Shown piece by piece: positions 16,378 through 24,304 of a stretch of 47,181 nt of DNA. The first letter of the stretch is position 1. Every line of letters starts with the position of its first letter. Origin of the DNA: a virus. The DNA lies in the IMG/VR virus record IMGVR_UViG_3300024339_001388, positions 1 through 47,181 of that record; one strand, 5' to 3'. The position numbers and the translations under genes were made by a program. Below the pieces are notes generated by a model that searched no databases, was not told the origin of the DNA, and was given only the letters and a program-made list of their open reading frames with translations.

Positions 16378-17475
16378 ATGAGTAAAACAATTATCGGTCT
16401 GAATGATCCCAAAGCGGTTAAAAAGTATTCCGCATTTTTAGCAATTGACACCCCGAGAAAATCTTTCTGGTCCAAGAAGTTTACTGGCCCGGAAGGCGGT
16501 TCAACCCCTGTTGTAAAGGTTGACCGTTTGAAGAATGATGCCGGGGAATATGTTTCTTTTGATCTTAATATGCAGTTAGGGATGAAGCCTGTCGAGGGTG
16601 ATGACATTCTGGAGAACAAAGAAGAAAAACTCAAGTTCTACACTGATGGATTATATATCGATCAGATGAGGGGCGGAGTTAATGCGGGTGGACGTATGAC
16701 CCGGAAAAGAACCATCCATGACCTCAGAAAAGTGGCCCGTGCCCGTCAGTCTGACTGGTGGGCCAGAGTGTTTGATGAGCTGCATTTTATGTACGCATCC
16801 GGAACCCGTGGGGTCAATGATGAATTCATCTTTGATGCAACTTACCCCGGTTTTGCCAATAATCCGCTTGCAGCACCGGACAGCCTTCATCACTATTTTG
16901 CGAATGGCAAGGCAAAGGCCACAATAACGGTTGATGATAAAATGTCTCTTTCCGGTGTTGATCGCCTGGTTGCCGAGGCAGATATGATGGGTGGCGGTAC
17001 CCAGGGCACCCCACAGATCCAGCCGATTAAACTTGAGGGTGAAGACCATTTCCTTCTTCTTATGAATCCTTGGCAGGCTTATGACTTAAGAACCGATACA
17101 GCATCAGGAAAGTGGCTCGATATCCAGAAGGCACTTGCAACCTCAGAAGGAAGAAAATCTCCTATCTGCAAGGGTGGTCTTGGTATGTACAACAATGTGA
17201 TCCTTCAGAAACATAAGGGTGTTATCCGCTTCGACGATTATGGTTCAGGCGGAAACGTCAAGGCAGCTCGTGCATTATTCCTTGGTGAACAGGGTCTTGC
17301 AGTCGCATGGGGTTCATCCGGTTCCGGCCTGCGTTTTGACTGGCACGAAGAGTCAAGAGATAACGGGAATATCTTGATTATCAGCACTTACAGTATGTTC
17401 GGGTTGAATAAGGTTGCTTTCAACGGCCTTGATTATGGGCTGATTGCCTATGACACAGCAGCAACAAAAGTTTAA
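16378..17475 (+). CDS. major capsid protein, N4-gp56 family
   Basis: The 365-residue protein fits the N4-gp56/HK97-fold capsid family. Landmarks are 'TPVVKVDRLKNDAG', 'MRGGVNAGGRMTRKRT' near residue 98, 'WWARVFDELHF' and the late 'YDLRTDTASGKWLDIQKAL' and 'RALFLGEQGLAVAWG' segments. It would form the icosahedral shell. AAGGAG stands 9 nt before the ATG and a 110-nt leader separates it from the scaffold gene, which allows a separate strong translation start or promoter. A weak TTAACA/TATAGC pair occurs in that leader with a 15-nt spacer. Confidence 0.92.
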   Translation: MSKTIIGLNDPKAVKKYSAFLAIDTPRKSFWSKKFTGPEGGSTPVVKVDRLKNDAGEYVSFDLNMQLGMKPVEGDDILENKEEKLKFYTDGLYIDQMRGGVNAGGRMTRKRTIHDLRKVARARQSDWWARVFDELHFMYASGTRGVNDEFIFDATYPGFANNPLAAPDSLHHYFANGKAKATITVDDKMSLSGVDRLVAEADMMGGGTQGTPQIQPIKLEGEDHFLLLMNPWQAYDLRTDTASGKWLDIQKALATSEGRKSPICKGGLGMYNNVILQKHKGVIRFDDYGSGGNVKAARALFLGEQGLAVAWGSSGSGLRFDWHEESRDNGNILIISTYSMFGLNKVAFNGLDYGLIAYDTAATKV

Positions 17476-17503
17476 TGAAATAATTTTATAAGGAGTTTTT
17501 AAC

Positions 17504-17962
17504 ATGCCTACATTTAATAGCAATAACTTTGAAAAGTCTATCCTGTCTCCCCATAGTGCCGGGGAGGTGTATGTATCTGATGACATTGTGGCTTTGCCTG
17601 TCACACTGGCCCTAAACGACCTTGCAAAAGTTGGGCATCTCCCTGCTGACTGTATCCCCATTGACGTGGTGGCTATTGCCGATGAGCTGGACGAACACGC
17701 CACAGATACCCTGACCTTTTCCGTGGGAATGATGAATGATGATGGTGATGACCTGGTGACGGCAGAAACCTTTATCACCGGTGCACAAGCAGACACAGAT
17801 CCCACAGTTACCAGGGCAGCCGGGGCAGGTCTCAAGGGGATTGCCAGAAACAAAACCACTGATAGGGTGCTGGGCATCAAAATCACTGCAGCCGCGGCAA
17901 CGAAAGCTGCTGGTAATGTCCGGGTGATAATGACCTATCGTGCTTCTGATTACGGCGCGTAA
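17504..17962 (+). CDS. minor head protein, possible decoration protein
   Basis: A 152-residue protein directly after the capsid gene with its own AAGGAG. It is beta-rich and acidic in the middle, with 'LTFSVGMMNDDGDDLV' and an Ala/Thr-rich end 'ITAAAATKAAGNVRVIMTY'. This is the usual place for decoration or head-fibre proteins, and the composition fits an exterior beta-sandwich, but no named family is recognised. Confidence 0.6.
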   Translation: MPTFNSNNFEKSILSPHSAGEVYVSDDIVALPVTLALNDLAKVGHLPADCIPIDVVAIADELDEHATDTLTFSVGMMNDDGDDLVTAETFITGAQADTDPTVTRAAGAGLKGIARNKTTDRVLGIKITAAAATKAAGNVRVIMTYRASDYGA

Positions 17963-17989
17963 ATATTATTTATAAGGAGATAATCCACC

Positions 17990-18253
17990 ATGATTATGCA
18001 AGCAAATTTTACCCGATGCGGCCAGCCGATCCCCATGCGTGTGGAAAAGTTCGACTACCTGTTCACTGAAAACCAATATGGTGATTTTGTGGCAAGTGTA
18101 GTGTCGGAAGACCACGTGAAGCACCTTCTTGATACCGGTAATTTCAAAGAATACGTTCCTCCCACCATGGAAGAACTAAAAGCCCGTGAGAAAGAAGCGG
18201 CCAAGGCCAATGCCAAGACCAAAGCCAATGCAAAGGATGATGCCAAAAAATGA
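17990..18253 (+). CDS. small head-region protein
   Basis: The 87-residue protein has a compact N-terminal half with two beta-strands ('PMRVEKFDYLFTENQYGDFVASV') and an Ala/Lys-rich helical tail from about residue 60 (KANAKTKANAKDDAKK). AAGGAG lies 10 nt before the ATG. Its stop overlaps the adaptor gene start as ATGA. Small proteins of this shape often sit between capsid and adaptor genes in podoviruses; function unknown. Confidence 0.55.
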   Translation: MIMQANFTRCGQPIPMRVEKFDYLFTENQYGDFVASVVSEDHVKHLLDTGNFKEYVPPTMEELKAREKEAAKANAKTKANAKDDAKK

Positions 18254-18903
18254 TTTTGGAAAAGATATTAACCCGGATTGAAACGGGTATCCAAGATCCC
18301 TCCCTTACAATGGAAGATGATATTTGTCCTTTGGTTAATGAGTTTGTGGCAGAGGTAAGTCAGTTGTTTACCCTGCCAGATCTACAGGAACAAAAAACAA
18401 TTGAGATAGTTGTAGATGAAAATCCAACCACGCTTGTGATGCCGGAGACATTTGCCCATGATCTGTACCGGGTTTACAATGAAACAAGCCGGAAAAAGGT
18501 CAATATTAGATCAAATATTAAAGCTCTTGAGGGATTGTATTCTGGATGGGAATCACCCGGGATGATTCAGGACGCTGCTTTGGAACATAAAACTCTTTGG
18601 TATCGGCCAATACCTGTTCAAGATCAATCGTTGACCCTGTTTTATTACAGAGAGCCTGTACCGGTTGAGTTTGATGATGATGAAGCACTTCTGGACGGAA
18701 TTCCTCCCAACTTTGCTAAGATTGCTGTCGATTACGCATTGAAAGAGCTGTTTGCCCTGGAAGAAGACGGGATTGACGGAAAGAAGGTTAATACCCTCTA
18801 TTATACTGACCGATATAATATCGGCCTGGCTAAATTAGCAAAGCATTGTAAAACTGCCCCTAAGCACACCCCGGTTATCAAACGATCAGCGAGGTTTTTC
18901 TAA
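18250..18903 (+). CDS. head-tail adaptor protein (SU10-like)
   Basis: The 217-residue protein fits the phage adaptor family: an N-terminal helix pair, 'VNEFVAEVSQLFTLP', a central beta part with 'MPETFAHDLYRVYNETSRKK', then 'LTLFYYREPVPVEFDDDE' and 'GIPPNFAKIAVDYALKELFALEED'. Adaptors bind below the portal as a dodecamer and join it to the nozzle. The overlap with the previous gene (ATGA) and the one-base overlap with the next (TAATG) support one assembly unit. Confidence 0.7.
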   Translation: MILEKILTRIETGIQDPSLTMEDDICPLVNEFVAEVSQLFTLPDLQEQKTIEIVVDENPTTLVMPETFAHDLYRVYNETSRKKVNIRSNIKALEGLYSGWESPGMIQDAALEHKTLWYRPIPVQDQSLTLFYYREPVPVEFDDDEALLDGIPPNFAKIAVDYALKELFALEEDGIDGKKVNTLYYTDRYNIGLAKLAKHCKTAPKHTPVIKRSARFF

Positions 18904-20123
18904 TGCGTGAGATTAAGGTTGATGGCTTCAATGGCATGAATAATATTGTCGTAAAAGCAAAAAGGACTATGGGGGAGCCTTCAATAATTTTAAATGCAAA
19001 CGTTGAGCCGGATGGTAGCCTTGTAAGACGGCCAGGGTATGAGAAGGTCATTGATCTGACAGGAGGCCATAGCCTTTGGACAAACAACAAAGGTATTGTG
19101 ATGTGTGCGGCAGAGGGTAAGGTTTATAAGGTGGTTGACGGTATTGCCACAGTCGAATTGACTGATACAGCGCGAGCGGATGCACCTATCTCTTATCTGG
19201 AAATATCCGGAAAAATATATCTTTCAAACAAAAACTGGACAGGGATGTTTGATCCGGAATTAAATTCTATCGTGGAATGGGGAATACCTGTTCCTGTAAC
19301 ACCGATCCTTACCACTGGAACCGGAAGCCTTCCTACCGGTATCTATATGGTTTGTCTTACTGCTATCAGCGAATATGGCAGGCCATCCGGTAATAGTGCC
19401 TTGACTGAAATAACATTGTCAGAGCCAGGAGGTATATCCATTTCAAATCTTCCTGAAGGCGCGAGCGTGTGGATGACAGATCCGAACGGGTCTCAATTAC
19501 TTTATGCCGGGAATAGTTCATTCATCACTAGTCTGCCAGAACATCCAGAACCAATACCTACTATGTGGGGAGAGCCGCCATATCCAATGAGCCATCTATG
19601 TTGGGCTTTTGGAAGGGTTTGGGGATCTCGATTTGAAAAAGTATTTTATAGTGAACCTTATCAACCAGAACTTTTCCGGCTATCGACAGGATTCTTTGAC
19701 TTTGAGGAAACGATCTCTATGGTCGCAAAGACTGATCATGGATTGTTTATTGGAGGTGACGCGAATACTTATTACCTTGCTGGCACAGATCCGGTCGGGA
19801 TGGTGCAATCAACCGCAGGAGTTGGAGTGGTCCCAGGAACTTTATGTTATGTGAGTGATCTTGGGGAGCTTGGAAAGAATGTCCCTGTATGGATAGGCAA
19901 AGACGGTGTATATGCAGGGCTGGCCGATGGCCGCATTCTCAATGTTGTAAAGAACAATCTCAGGATAGACCCACAGCAGGTCCAGGGGGCATCATTCTCA
20001 AGAGTAAAAGATGGTCGTAAACAAATGTTATTTTCCATGAAACACAACCAACCGAGGGGCCAGGTTGTTGGATTCGGAGACTTGGCGGCTTGTGATGTTG
20101 TCAGGGATGGAATGGTAATATAA
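18903..20123 (+). CDS. tail nozzle-like protein
   Basis: The 406-residue protein starts with the 'FNGMNNI...LNANVEPDGSL' type of opening and then 'RRPGYEKV', shared by podovirus nozzle and tubular tail proteins whose core is a beta-propeller. Repeated beta segments continue through 'GRVWGSRFEKVFYSEPYQPE' (about residues 238-257) and 'HGLFIGGDANTYYLAGTDP'. The nozzle would extend the channel below the adaptor. No enzymatic motif is visible. The assignment rests on motif style and gene order. Confidence 0.65.
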   Translation: MREIKVDGFNGMNNIVVKAKRTMGEPSIILNANVEPDGSLVRRPGYEKVIDLTGGHSLWTNNKGIVMCAAEGKVYKVVDGIATVELTDTARADAPISYLEISGKIYLSNKNWTGMFDPELNSIVEWGIPVPVTPILTTGTGSLPTGIYMVCLTAISEYGRPSGNSALTEITLSEPGGISISNLPEGASVWMTDPNGSQLLYAGNSSFITSLPEHPEPIPTMWGEPPYPMSHLCWAFGRVWGSRFEKVFYSEPYQPELFRLSTGFFDFEETISMVAKTDHGLFIGGDANTYYLAGTDPVGMVQSTAGVGVVPGTLCYVSDLGELGKNVPVWIGKDGVYAGLADGRILNVVKNNLRIDPQQVQGASFSRVKDGRKQMLFSMKHNQPRGQVVGFGDLAACDVVRDGMVI

Positions 20124-20152
20124 AAATTAATTTTCAAAAAGGAGTGTGTTTT

Positions 20153-20806
20153 ATGAAGAAGTTTTGGATTGATCTCATCGCAATTGTTGTAGAATTCGTG
20201 TTGAACAACGCACTGGTTCACGCTGTTCTAAGGTTCCGGTTTACCCCTTACGCTCTAAAAAAGAGGATTCTCGGATGGTCGCTCGAAAAGCTTCCATTGC
20301 AGTTTGAGGGTAAAGTCACCACAGAACATTACCGTGGTGGTAAGCTCATACATACCCAGACAGGAACCAACACCTTCACAACTGAAGGCATGGCCAAATT
20401 ATTGAATATTATTTTTCATGATATCAGTAAGGCCGCTTCCCATATCTGGTATGTCGGTATTTTCAAGAATAACATTACCCCGGCGCTGGCTGATACAGCC
20501 GCAAAGCTTGGTTCAGGAAATGCTTATGGAGAATGCCAGGATGCTGATTACGATTCACCTTTGACAAACAGGCCTGCATACACAACTGAAGATACTTCCA
20601 CGGCGGTTATCTCCAATGTTAATGCCAAAGCCCATTTTGTTATGAATGCAAGCATCACCGTTTATGGTGCTTTCCTTGCAGATGCCGCAGCCAAAACAGC
20701 CGCGTCAGGTGTCTTAATGTGTGCTAAACGGTTTGGTACTCCACGAGCTGTAATCGCTGATGATGAGATTTATGTGACTTATCAGATTACGTCTACAACC
20801 TCTTGA
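20153..20806 (+). CDS. virion protein with hydrophobic N-terminal helix
   Basis: The 217-residue protein begins with a strongly hydrophobic helix (about residues 5-27, 'IDLIAIVVEFVLNNALVHAV'), unusual for a soluble virion part, followed by a beta-rich domain with 'GTNTFTTEGMAKLLNIIFHD', 'SHIWYVGIFKNN' and a late 'VYGAFLADAAAKT'. Those segments resemble a common small phage tail or head-fibre domain. ATG 20153 has AAAAAGGAG 8 nt upstream, so the in-frame GTG at 20144 is rejected. The N-terminal helix might insert into a membrane during infection or pack in the tail (inference). Confidence 0.6.
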   Translation: MKKFWIDLIAIVVEFVLNNALVHAVLRFRFTPYALKKRILGWSLEKLPLQFEGKVTTEHYRGGKLIHTQTGTNTFTTEGMAKLLNIIFHDISKAASHIWYVGIFKNNITPALADTAAKLGSGNAYGECQDADYDSPLTNRPAYTTEDTSTAVISNVNAKAHFVMNASITVYGAFLADAAAKTAASGVLMCAKRFGTPRAVIADDEIYVTYQITSTTS

Positions 20807-20830
20807 TTTTTAGTCTTTTTTATATTTGGT

Positions 20831-20875
20831 ATTGGTCCCCCTGTTTCCATCATTAGGGTGGTAACGGGGGCCAAT
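20831..20875 (+). other. long RNA stem-loop between tail genes
   Basis: ATTGG-T-CCCCC pairs with GGGGGCCAAT (10 base pairs, one bulged T). Inside it GTT and CCA pair with TGG and AAC around a T-T mismatch, so the hairpin continues toward a 9-nt loop. No U-run follows, so it is not a standard intrinsic terminator. It could protect or separate mRNA segments, or lower read-through before the large tail gene at 20911. Confidence 0.5.
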
Positions 20876-20910
20876 TTCACCTCAGGCTTTGTTGCTTTAA
20901 AAAGGGCTTT

Positions 20911-23082
20911 ATGTCAAACGCGATCGACCATAAAAATCTTGGGGAAATCCAGCAGCATGAATACCTTGTCGGGACCATAGTAAATGTTTATCCGGAGAAT
21001 GCTGACACTCCCGAAGAGTATTGGGATACAGCCGATGTGTTTATTCAAGAACTTGGCCTTAGCTGGAATTATGCCCCTATCTTTTATCATTGTTCTCCTG
21101 ACTTACCGGCCAGGGATAATGGTTCTGTATTTTCAGGGGCAAAGGGCTTCACCGAGAACGATTCGGCAATCCTGCTTTGTGAAAAACAGACGGCTCAATC
21201 TGGGTCGCTGTCAGTTAAAAACGTAACCGTTGTCGGTCATACCGATGGCTTAAAGAAATGTTCTTATAATTATGTAATCGTTCGTTCCAGTCTAAATCCC
21301 CTTGAACCTTTGGATCTTTCCGATCCATTGGCAAATCTTAATGAATATTGTACTGTTTTCGATGTTGCAGCCGGAGCCATGGCAAGTATTGTCGATCCAG
21401 ATCTTTCCCCTGATCTTATCCAATTTCCCTGCCTTGTATCAAAAATTAAACCATTCTTGCAATTTGTAGAGCTGTCTGGTGTTGCCTTGTTTGAAGAATT
21501 CTCACAGGGAGACGATGACATTGAAATTGCCGGTGTGATTCCCAGTTGGAAAACAGATTGTCAAGGGGAGATCATTCGTGCAGGTGCTGGTGTGGAAGAA
21601 TGGTGGAATACCTATGATGTTGATGGTAATCCGGTCTTGAGTTTTTTTCAGGATCTATACTTCGCCATAATGATGGATGATGAAGGTGCCTCGAACGGAA
21701 CATATCAAGACACAATGGATATTTATGCTGCTGGCTTAACCGATATTGCAGCATGGGAAGTAAGTCCGGCCTTTGGTAAGGATTCAAGAAACTATGCAGT
21801 TACCGGGTCGGTAGATTTGGGGGGCTCCTGTATTGGGCCAACCGGTCAGCTTTCTGACAATGCAACGTCAATACATATTCAAACAGCCTTTGGTGAAGAT
21901 GAAATATGGGAATGTGCTGTAAATACTTATGACGGAATGGTTGTCGGTTATTGTGATTCAATGACAAAATTCGTAAGATTTATAGAAGTTCCTCCAAACA
22001 TACCTATCCCTGGTCTTTATGAAAATATCGCAAATCTTAACAATCAAGCCATAATTGGCATGGCCACGCCAGGTGCCGGAGGTTTATTGCTTACAGATCT
22101 TGGCTCCGTTTTGGCCGGTGAAGCTTCACTTGCAGGCATGGGAGGAGAAAATAGTTTATGGAGTTACGGTCTTCTTAAAAGAATCAATGAAGGCGCCTTC
22201 CATCGGACCATTCATCCAGCAATGACCGGCAGCATGGCTTTTAGAACAACGGCCATTCCAGAAGATGTGCTTCAAGAGCCCGTTTATTTTTGTGCTTTAA
22301 ATAAAAGATGGGACAAAATTGACGCATGGAACCGGTATGATAATTGGCAAAATAGTTTCAATTCAGCGTATGGCTCCTTTGGTGTCGATGTTACTTGGTG
22401 GTTTCGCAGCAATGCCCAGTCATGGGGAGCTGAAACAATATATGCAGATACTCCTTTGGGAAGCATGTGGTTTCAATCCCCTGACTGGAAAGCGGCTGTC
22501 TGGTACATGTATCAATTAGGCAGTTGCTCCACTGTGGCCAGAAGGGACCAGGCCCTTAATCAGGAATTGACCCATTGTTGTAAGCATTCCCGGGCAACTG
22601 TGGCACAATTATATATAGTTCAAAGAACTTCAATTACATTGTGGGCTCAAACAGCAAATATTTTTTCCAAACAAGAAGTTGGCAAAAGTCCGTATGATTC
22701 TATTCCTTTGGATGAATTCGGAGATGACTCAATTGCTTATGTAAAAATGCCGGATGATTCTTTGGTTCATATAGATTCCGTGACCAATGCAGAGATTGAG
22801 AGCGTACTTTCAGAAAGAATTTATATCCGTTCTGTTTGTGATGATGAGGACCCTACCTTGATGCCAGTCAATGAGGCATTTAGATCAAATAGAAATGAAT
22901 TTGAAATAATGGGGGCTGTGGATCTTTATGGGTCTTTGTTGACCGATCATCAAAGAAGAAACCCGATCGATCAAGTCAGGTGTCCCGAATTTGAAAGAGC
23001 TGTAGCAGAATTGCTTGAACAAGTAATGGTAACGGCCTCATTGTCTTTTTCCCAAGTTTATACAGATATGGAGATTATTTAA
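20911..23082 (+). CDS. large tail/virion protein of unknown family
   Basis: This 723-residue protein has no signal peptide, coiled coil or collagen stretch. It is beta-rich, aromatic and relatively Cys-rich, including 'ELTHCCKHSRATVAQ' near residue 557, and has a Gly/Ala-rich middle (about 385-420, 'GMATPGAGGLLLTDLGSVLA'). The last part ends in a helix 'RAVAELLEQVMVTASLSFSQVYT'. Gene order just after nozzle-type genes suggests a tail component that reaches the cell surface. AAAGGG precedes the ATG. No function is assigned. Confidence 0.6.
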   Translation: MSNAIDHKNLGEIQQHEYLVGTIVNVYPENADTPEEYWDTADVFIQELGLSWNYAPIFYHCSPDLPARDNGSVFSGAKGFTENDSAILLCEKQTAQSGSLSVKNVTVVGHTDGLKKCSYNYVIVRSSLNPLEPLDLSDPLANLNEYCTVFDVAAGAMASIVDPDLSPDLIQFPCLVSKIKPFLQFVELSGVALFEEFSQGDDDIEIAGVIPSWKTDCQGEIIRAGAGVEEWWNTYDVDGNPVLSFFQDLYFAIMMDDEGASNGTYQDTMDIYAAGLTDIAAWEVSPAFGKDSRNYAVTGSVDLGGSCIGPTGQLSDNATSIHIQTAFGEDEIWECAVNTYDGMVVGYCDSMTKFVRFIEVPPNIPIPGLYENIANLNNQAIIGMATPGAGGLLLTDLGSVLAGEASLAGMGGENSLWSYGLLKRINEGAFHRTIHPAMTGSMAFRTTAIPEDVLQEPVYFCALNKRWDKIDAWNRYDNWQNSFNSAYGSFGVDVTWWFRSNAQSWGAETIYADTPLGSMWFQSPDWKAAVWYMYQLGSCSTVARRDQALNQELTHCCKHSRATVAQLYIVQRTSITLWAQTANIFSKQEVGKSPYDSIPLDEFGDDSIAYVKMPDDSLVHIDSVTNAEIESVLSERIYIRSVCDDEDPTLMPVNEAFRSNRNEFEIMGAVDLYGSLLTDHQRRNPIDQVRCPEFERAVAELLEQVMVTASLSFSQVYTDMEII

Positions 23083-23083
23083 T

Positions 23084-23446
23084 ATGTTTGAACCACAAAC
23101 AGTAAATTTGACAATATACCAGGGATCATCCTTTAAAAAGTCCTGGCAAATAACAGACGAGGATTCAGCAAATCCCATCGATCTCACCGGATACACGGCC
23201 AGAATGCAGATCCGGGGCAAGATTAAAGACACTGATCCCATCGTGGACCTTACCACCGAAAACGGGGGGATTACAATTTTGGTGGAAGCGGAGACAACGA
23301 CCTTGTCACTTTATATTTCCGCTACGGATACCGCAGCTATCGAGGTTGCAAAGGGAGTATATGACCTTGAACTCATAGACACATCCGCAGATGTTTATCG
23401 GCTCATGGAAGGCAGCGTGACCGTTTCTAAGGAGGTGACAAGATGA
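23084..23446 (+). CDS. small beta-sandwich tail/baseplate-type protein
   Basis: The 120-residue protein has the pattern of a common phage Ig-like tail domain: 'IYQGSSFKKSWQI' at the start, 'IDLTGYTARMQIRGK' (about residues 32-46), and the ending 'YDLELIDTSADVYRLMEGSV' with 'VSKEVTR'. Related domains occur in BppU-type receptor-binding structures, where they link fibres to the tail. It starts 1 nt after the previous stop and overlaps the next gene as ATGA. Confidence 0.65.
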   Translation: MFEPQTVNLTIYQGSSFKKSWQITDEDSANPIDLTGYTARMQIRGKIKDTDPIVDLTTENGGITILVEAETTTLSLYISATDTAAIEVAKGVYDLELIDTSADVYRLMEGSVTVSKEVTR

Positions 23447-23640
23447 CCCAGATCCTATTTGATCCAAACGCTTCAATTGAAATCCTGCCGGTGACAGTCT
23501 CACAGGCAACAATTCTTGAAGTTAGTGCGGGCTTTGGTTCTTCTCTTTTCCAGACTTACCAGGATTATCTGACACTGGATGGAGGAAGGCCCAATGAAGT
23601 TATGACAAATATTGAACCTTTAGACGGAGGAAGACCATAA
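23443..23640 (+). CDS. short linker-type tail protein
   Basis: A 65-residue protein placed between the Ig-like protein and the collagen-like protein and overlapping both (ATGA at its start, TAATG at its end). It contains a repeated 'LDGGRP' (about residues 45-50 and 60-65), possibly a small duplicated turn. It is beta-rich in composition and has no recognised family. The tight overlaps suggest equal production with its neighbours and perhaps a place in the same appendage. Confidence 0.55.
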   Translation: MTQILFDPNASIEILPVTVSQATILEVSAGFGSSLFQTYQDYLTLDGGRPNEVMTNIEPLDGGRP

Positions 23641-24290
23641 TGGCTATACCTATTCAATTTAGAAAAGGCACTGCCGCAGAATGGGCCGATGCAGATCCGG
23701 TTCTTTTTGAAGGAGAGCTTGGCCTTCTTCTTTCAGACGATCCAGACACCCAGTTAATGAAAATGGGTGATGGAATCCTTAAATGGAGCGAACTCCCTTG
23801 GGCTTCTCGTGGTCCCAGGGGTTTTGATTTTGAATTTGAATGGACAGGCACAGTCCTTGGAGTGAAGACTACTGATGAAGAACTCTTTACAGAAGTCGAT
23901 CTCAAGGGAGAGCAAGGCATCCAAGGAATTCAAGGCATCCAGGGCATCCAAGGTGTTCAAGGTCTTAAGGGCGATACAGGAGATCAAGGACTTAAAGGAG
24001 ATACCGGAGATCAGGGCATTCAGGGCATTCAGGGTGTCAAGGGAGATACCGGGGATCAAGGTATCCAGGGTATCAAGGGTGATACTGGAAGCCAGGGAAT
24101 TCAAGGAATCCAAGGAATCCAAGGCGAAACCGGGGACCCGGGGGCCATGACTGAAGGGAAAATATGGGTCGGGAATAGCGCGGGTCTTGCAGAAGAAAGA
24201 GACGCTTCCCCTATTGTTCTTTCCGGAACCGGAGATCCTCCATCGGTTGTTGGGCTTGCCGTTGGAACCCTATATTTTAAGCATGAATAA
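23640..24290 (+). CDS. collagen-like tail fibre protein
   Basis: The 216-residue protein begins with a globular domain (about residues 1-60) containing '[11 protein letters not shown]' and '[17 protein letters not shown]'. This is the opening typical of phage fibre head domains, including the Mtd N-terminal type that docks a fibre to the virion. Residues 90-170 are 27 uninterrupted Gly-X-Y triplets, mainly GIQ, GDT, GDQ and GLK, expected to form a collagen-like triple helix. A short C-terminal part (about 46 residues) follows, too small for a full receptor-binding head. It would be a trimeric spacer or side fibre. Confidence 0.8.
   Translation: MAIPIQFRKGTAAEWADADPVLFEGELGLLLSDDPDTQLMKMGDGILKWSELPWASRGPRGFDFEFEWTGTVLGVKTTDEELFTEVDLKGEQGIQGIQGIQGIQGVQGLKGDTGDQGLKGDTGDQGIQGIQGVKGDTGDQGIQGIKGDTGSQGIQGIQGIQGETGDPGAMTEGKIWVGNSAGLAEERDASPIVLSGTGDPPSVVGLAVGTLYFKHE
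23907..24149 (+). repeat. collagen-coding GGN-X-Y repeat
   Basis: Twenty-seven 9-bp units code for Gly-X-Y, with a higher-order repeat of about 27 bp (GIQGIQG and GDTGDQG blocks). Copies differ mostly at third codon positions, which suggests old expansion rather than recent slippage. The region is nonetheless a likely site of length change by recombination. Confidence 0.85.
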
Positions 24291-24304
24291 GGAGAATACA
24301 GACA

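Noticed and set aside
23640-24290. Diversity-generating retroelement target, because the N-terminus recalls Mtd
   Set aside because: No reverse transcriptase, template repeat or C-type lectin variable region is visible in the window.
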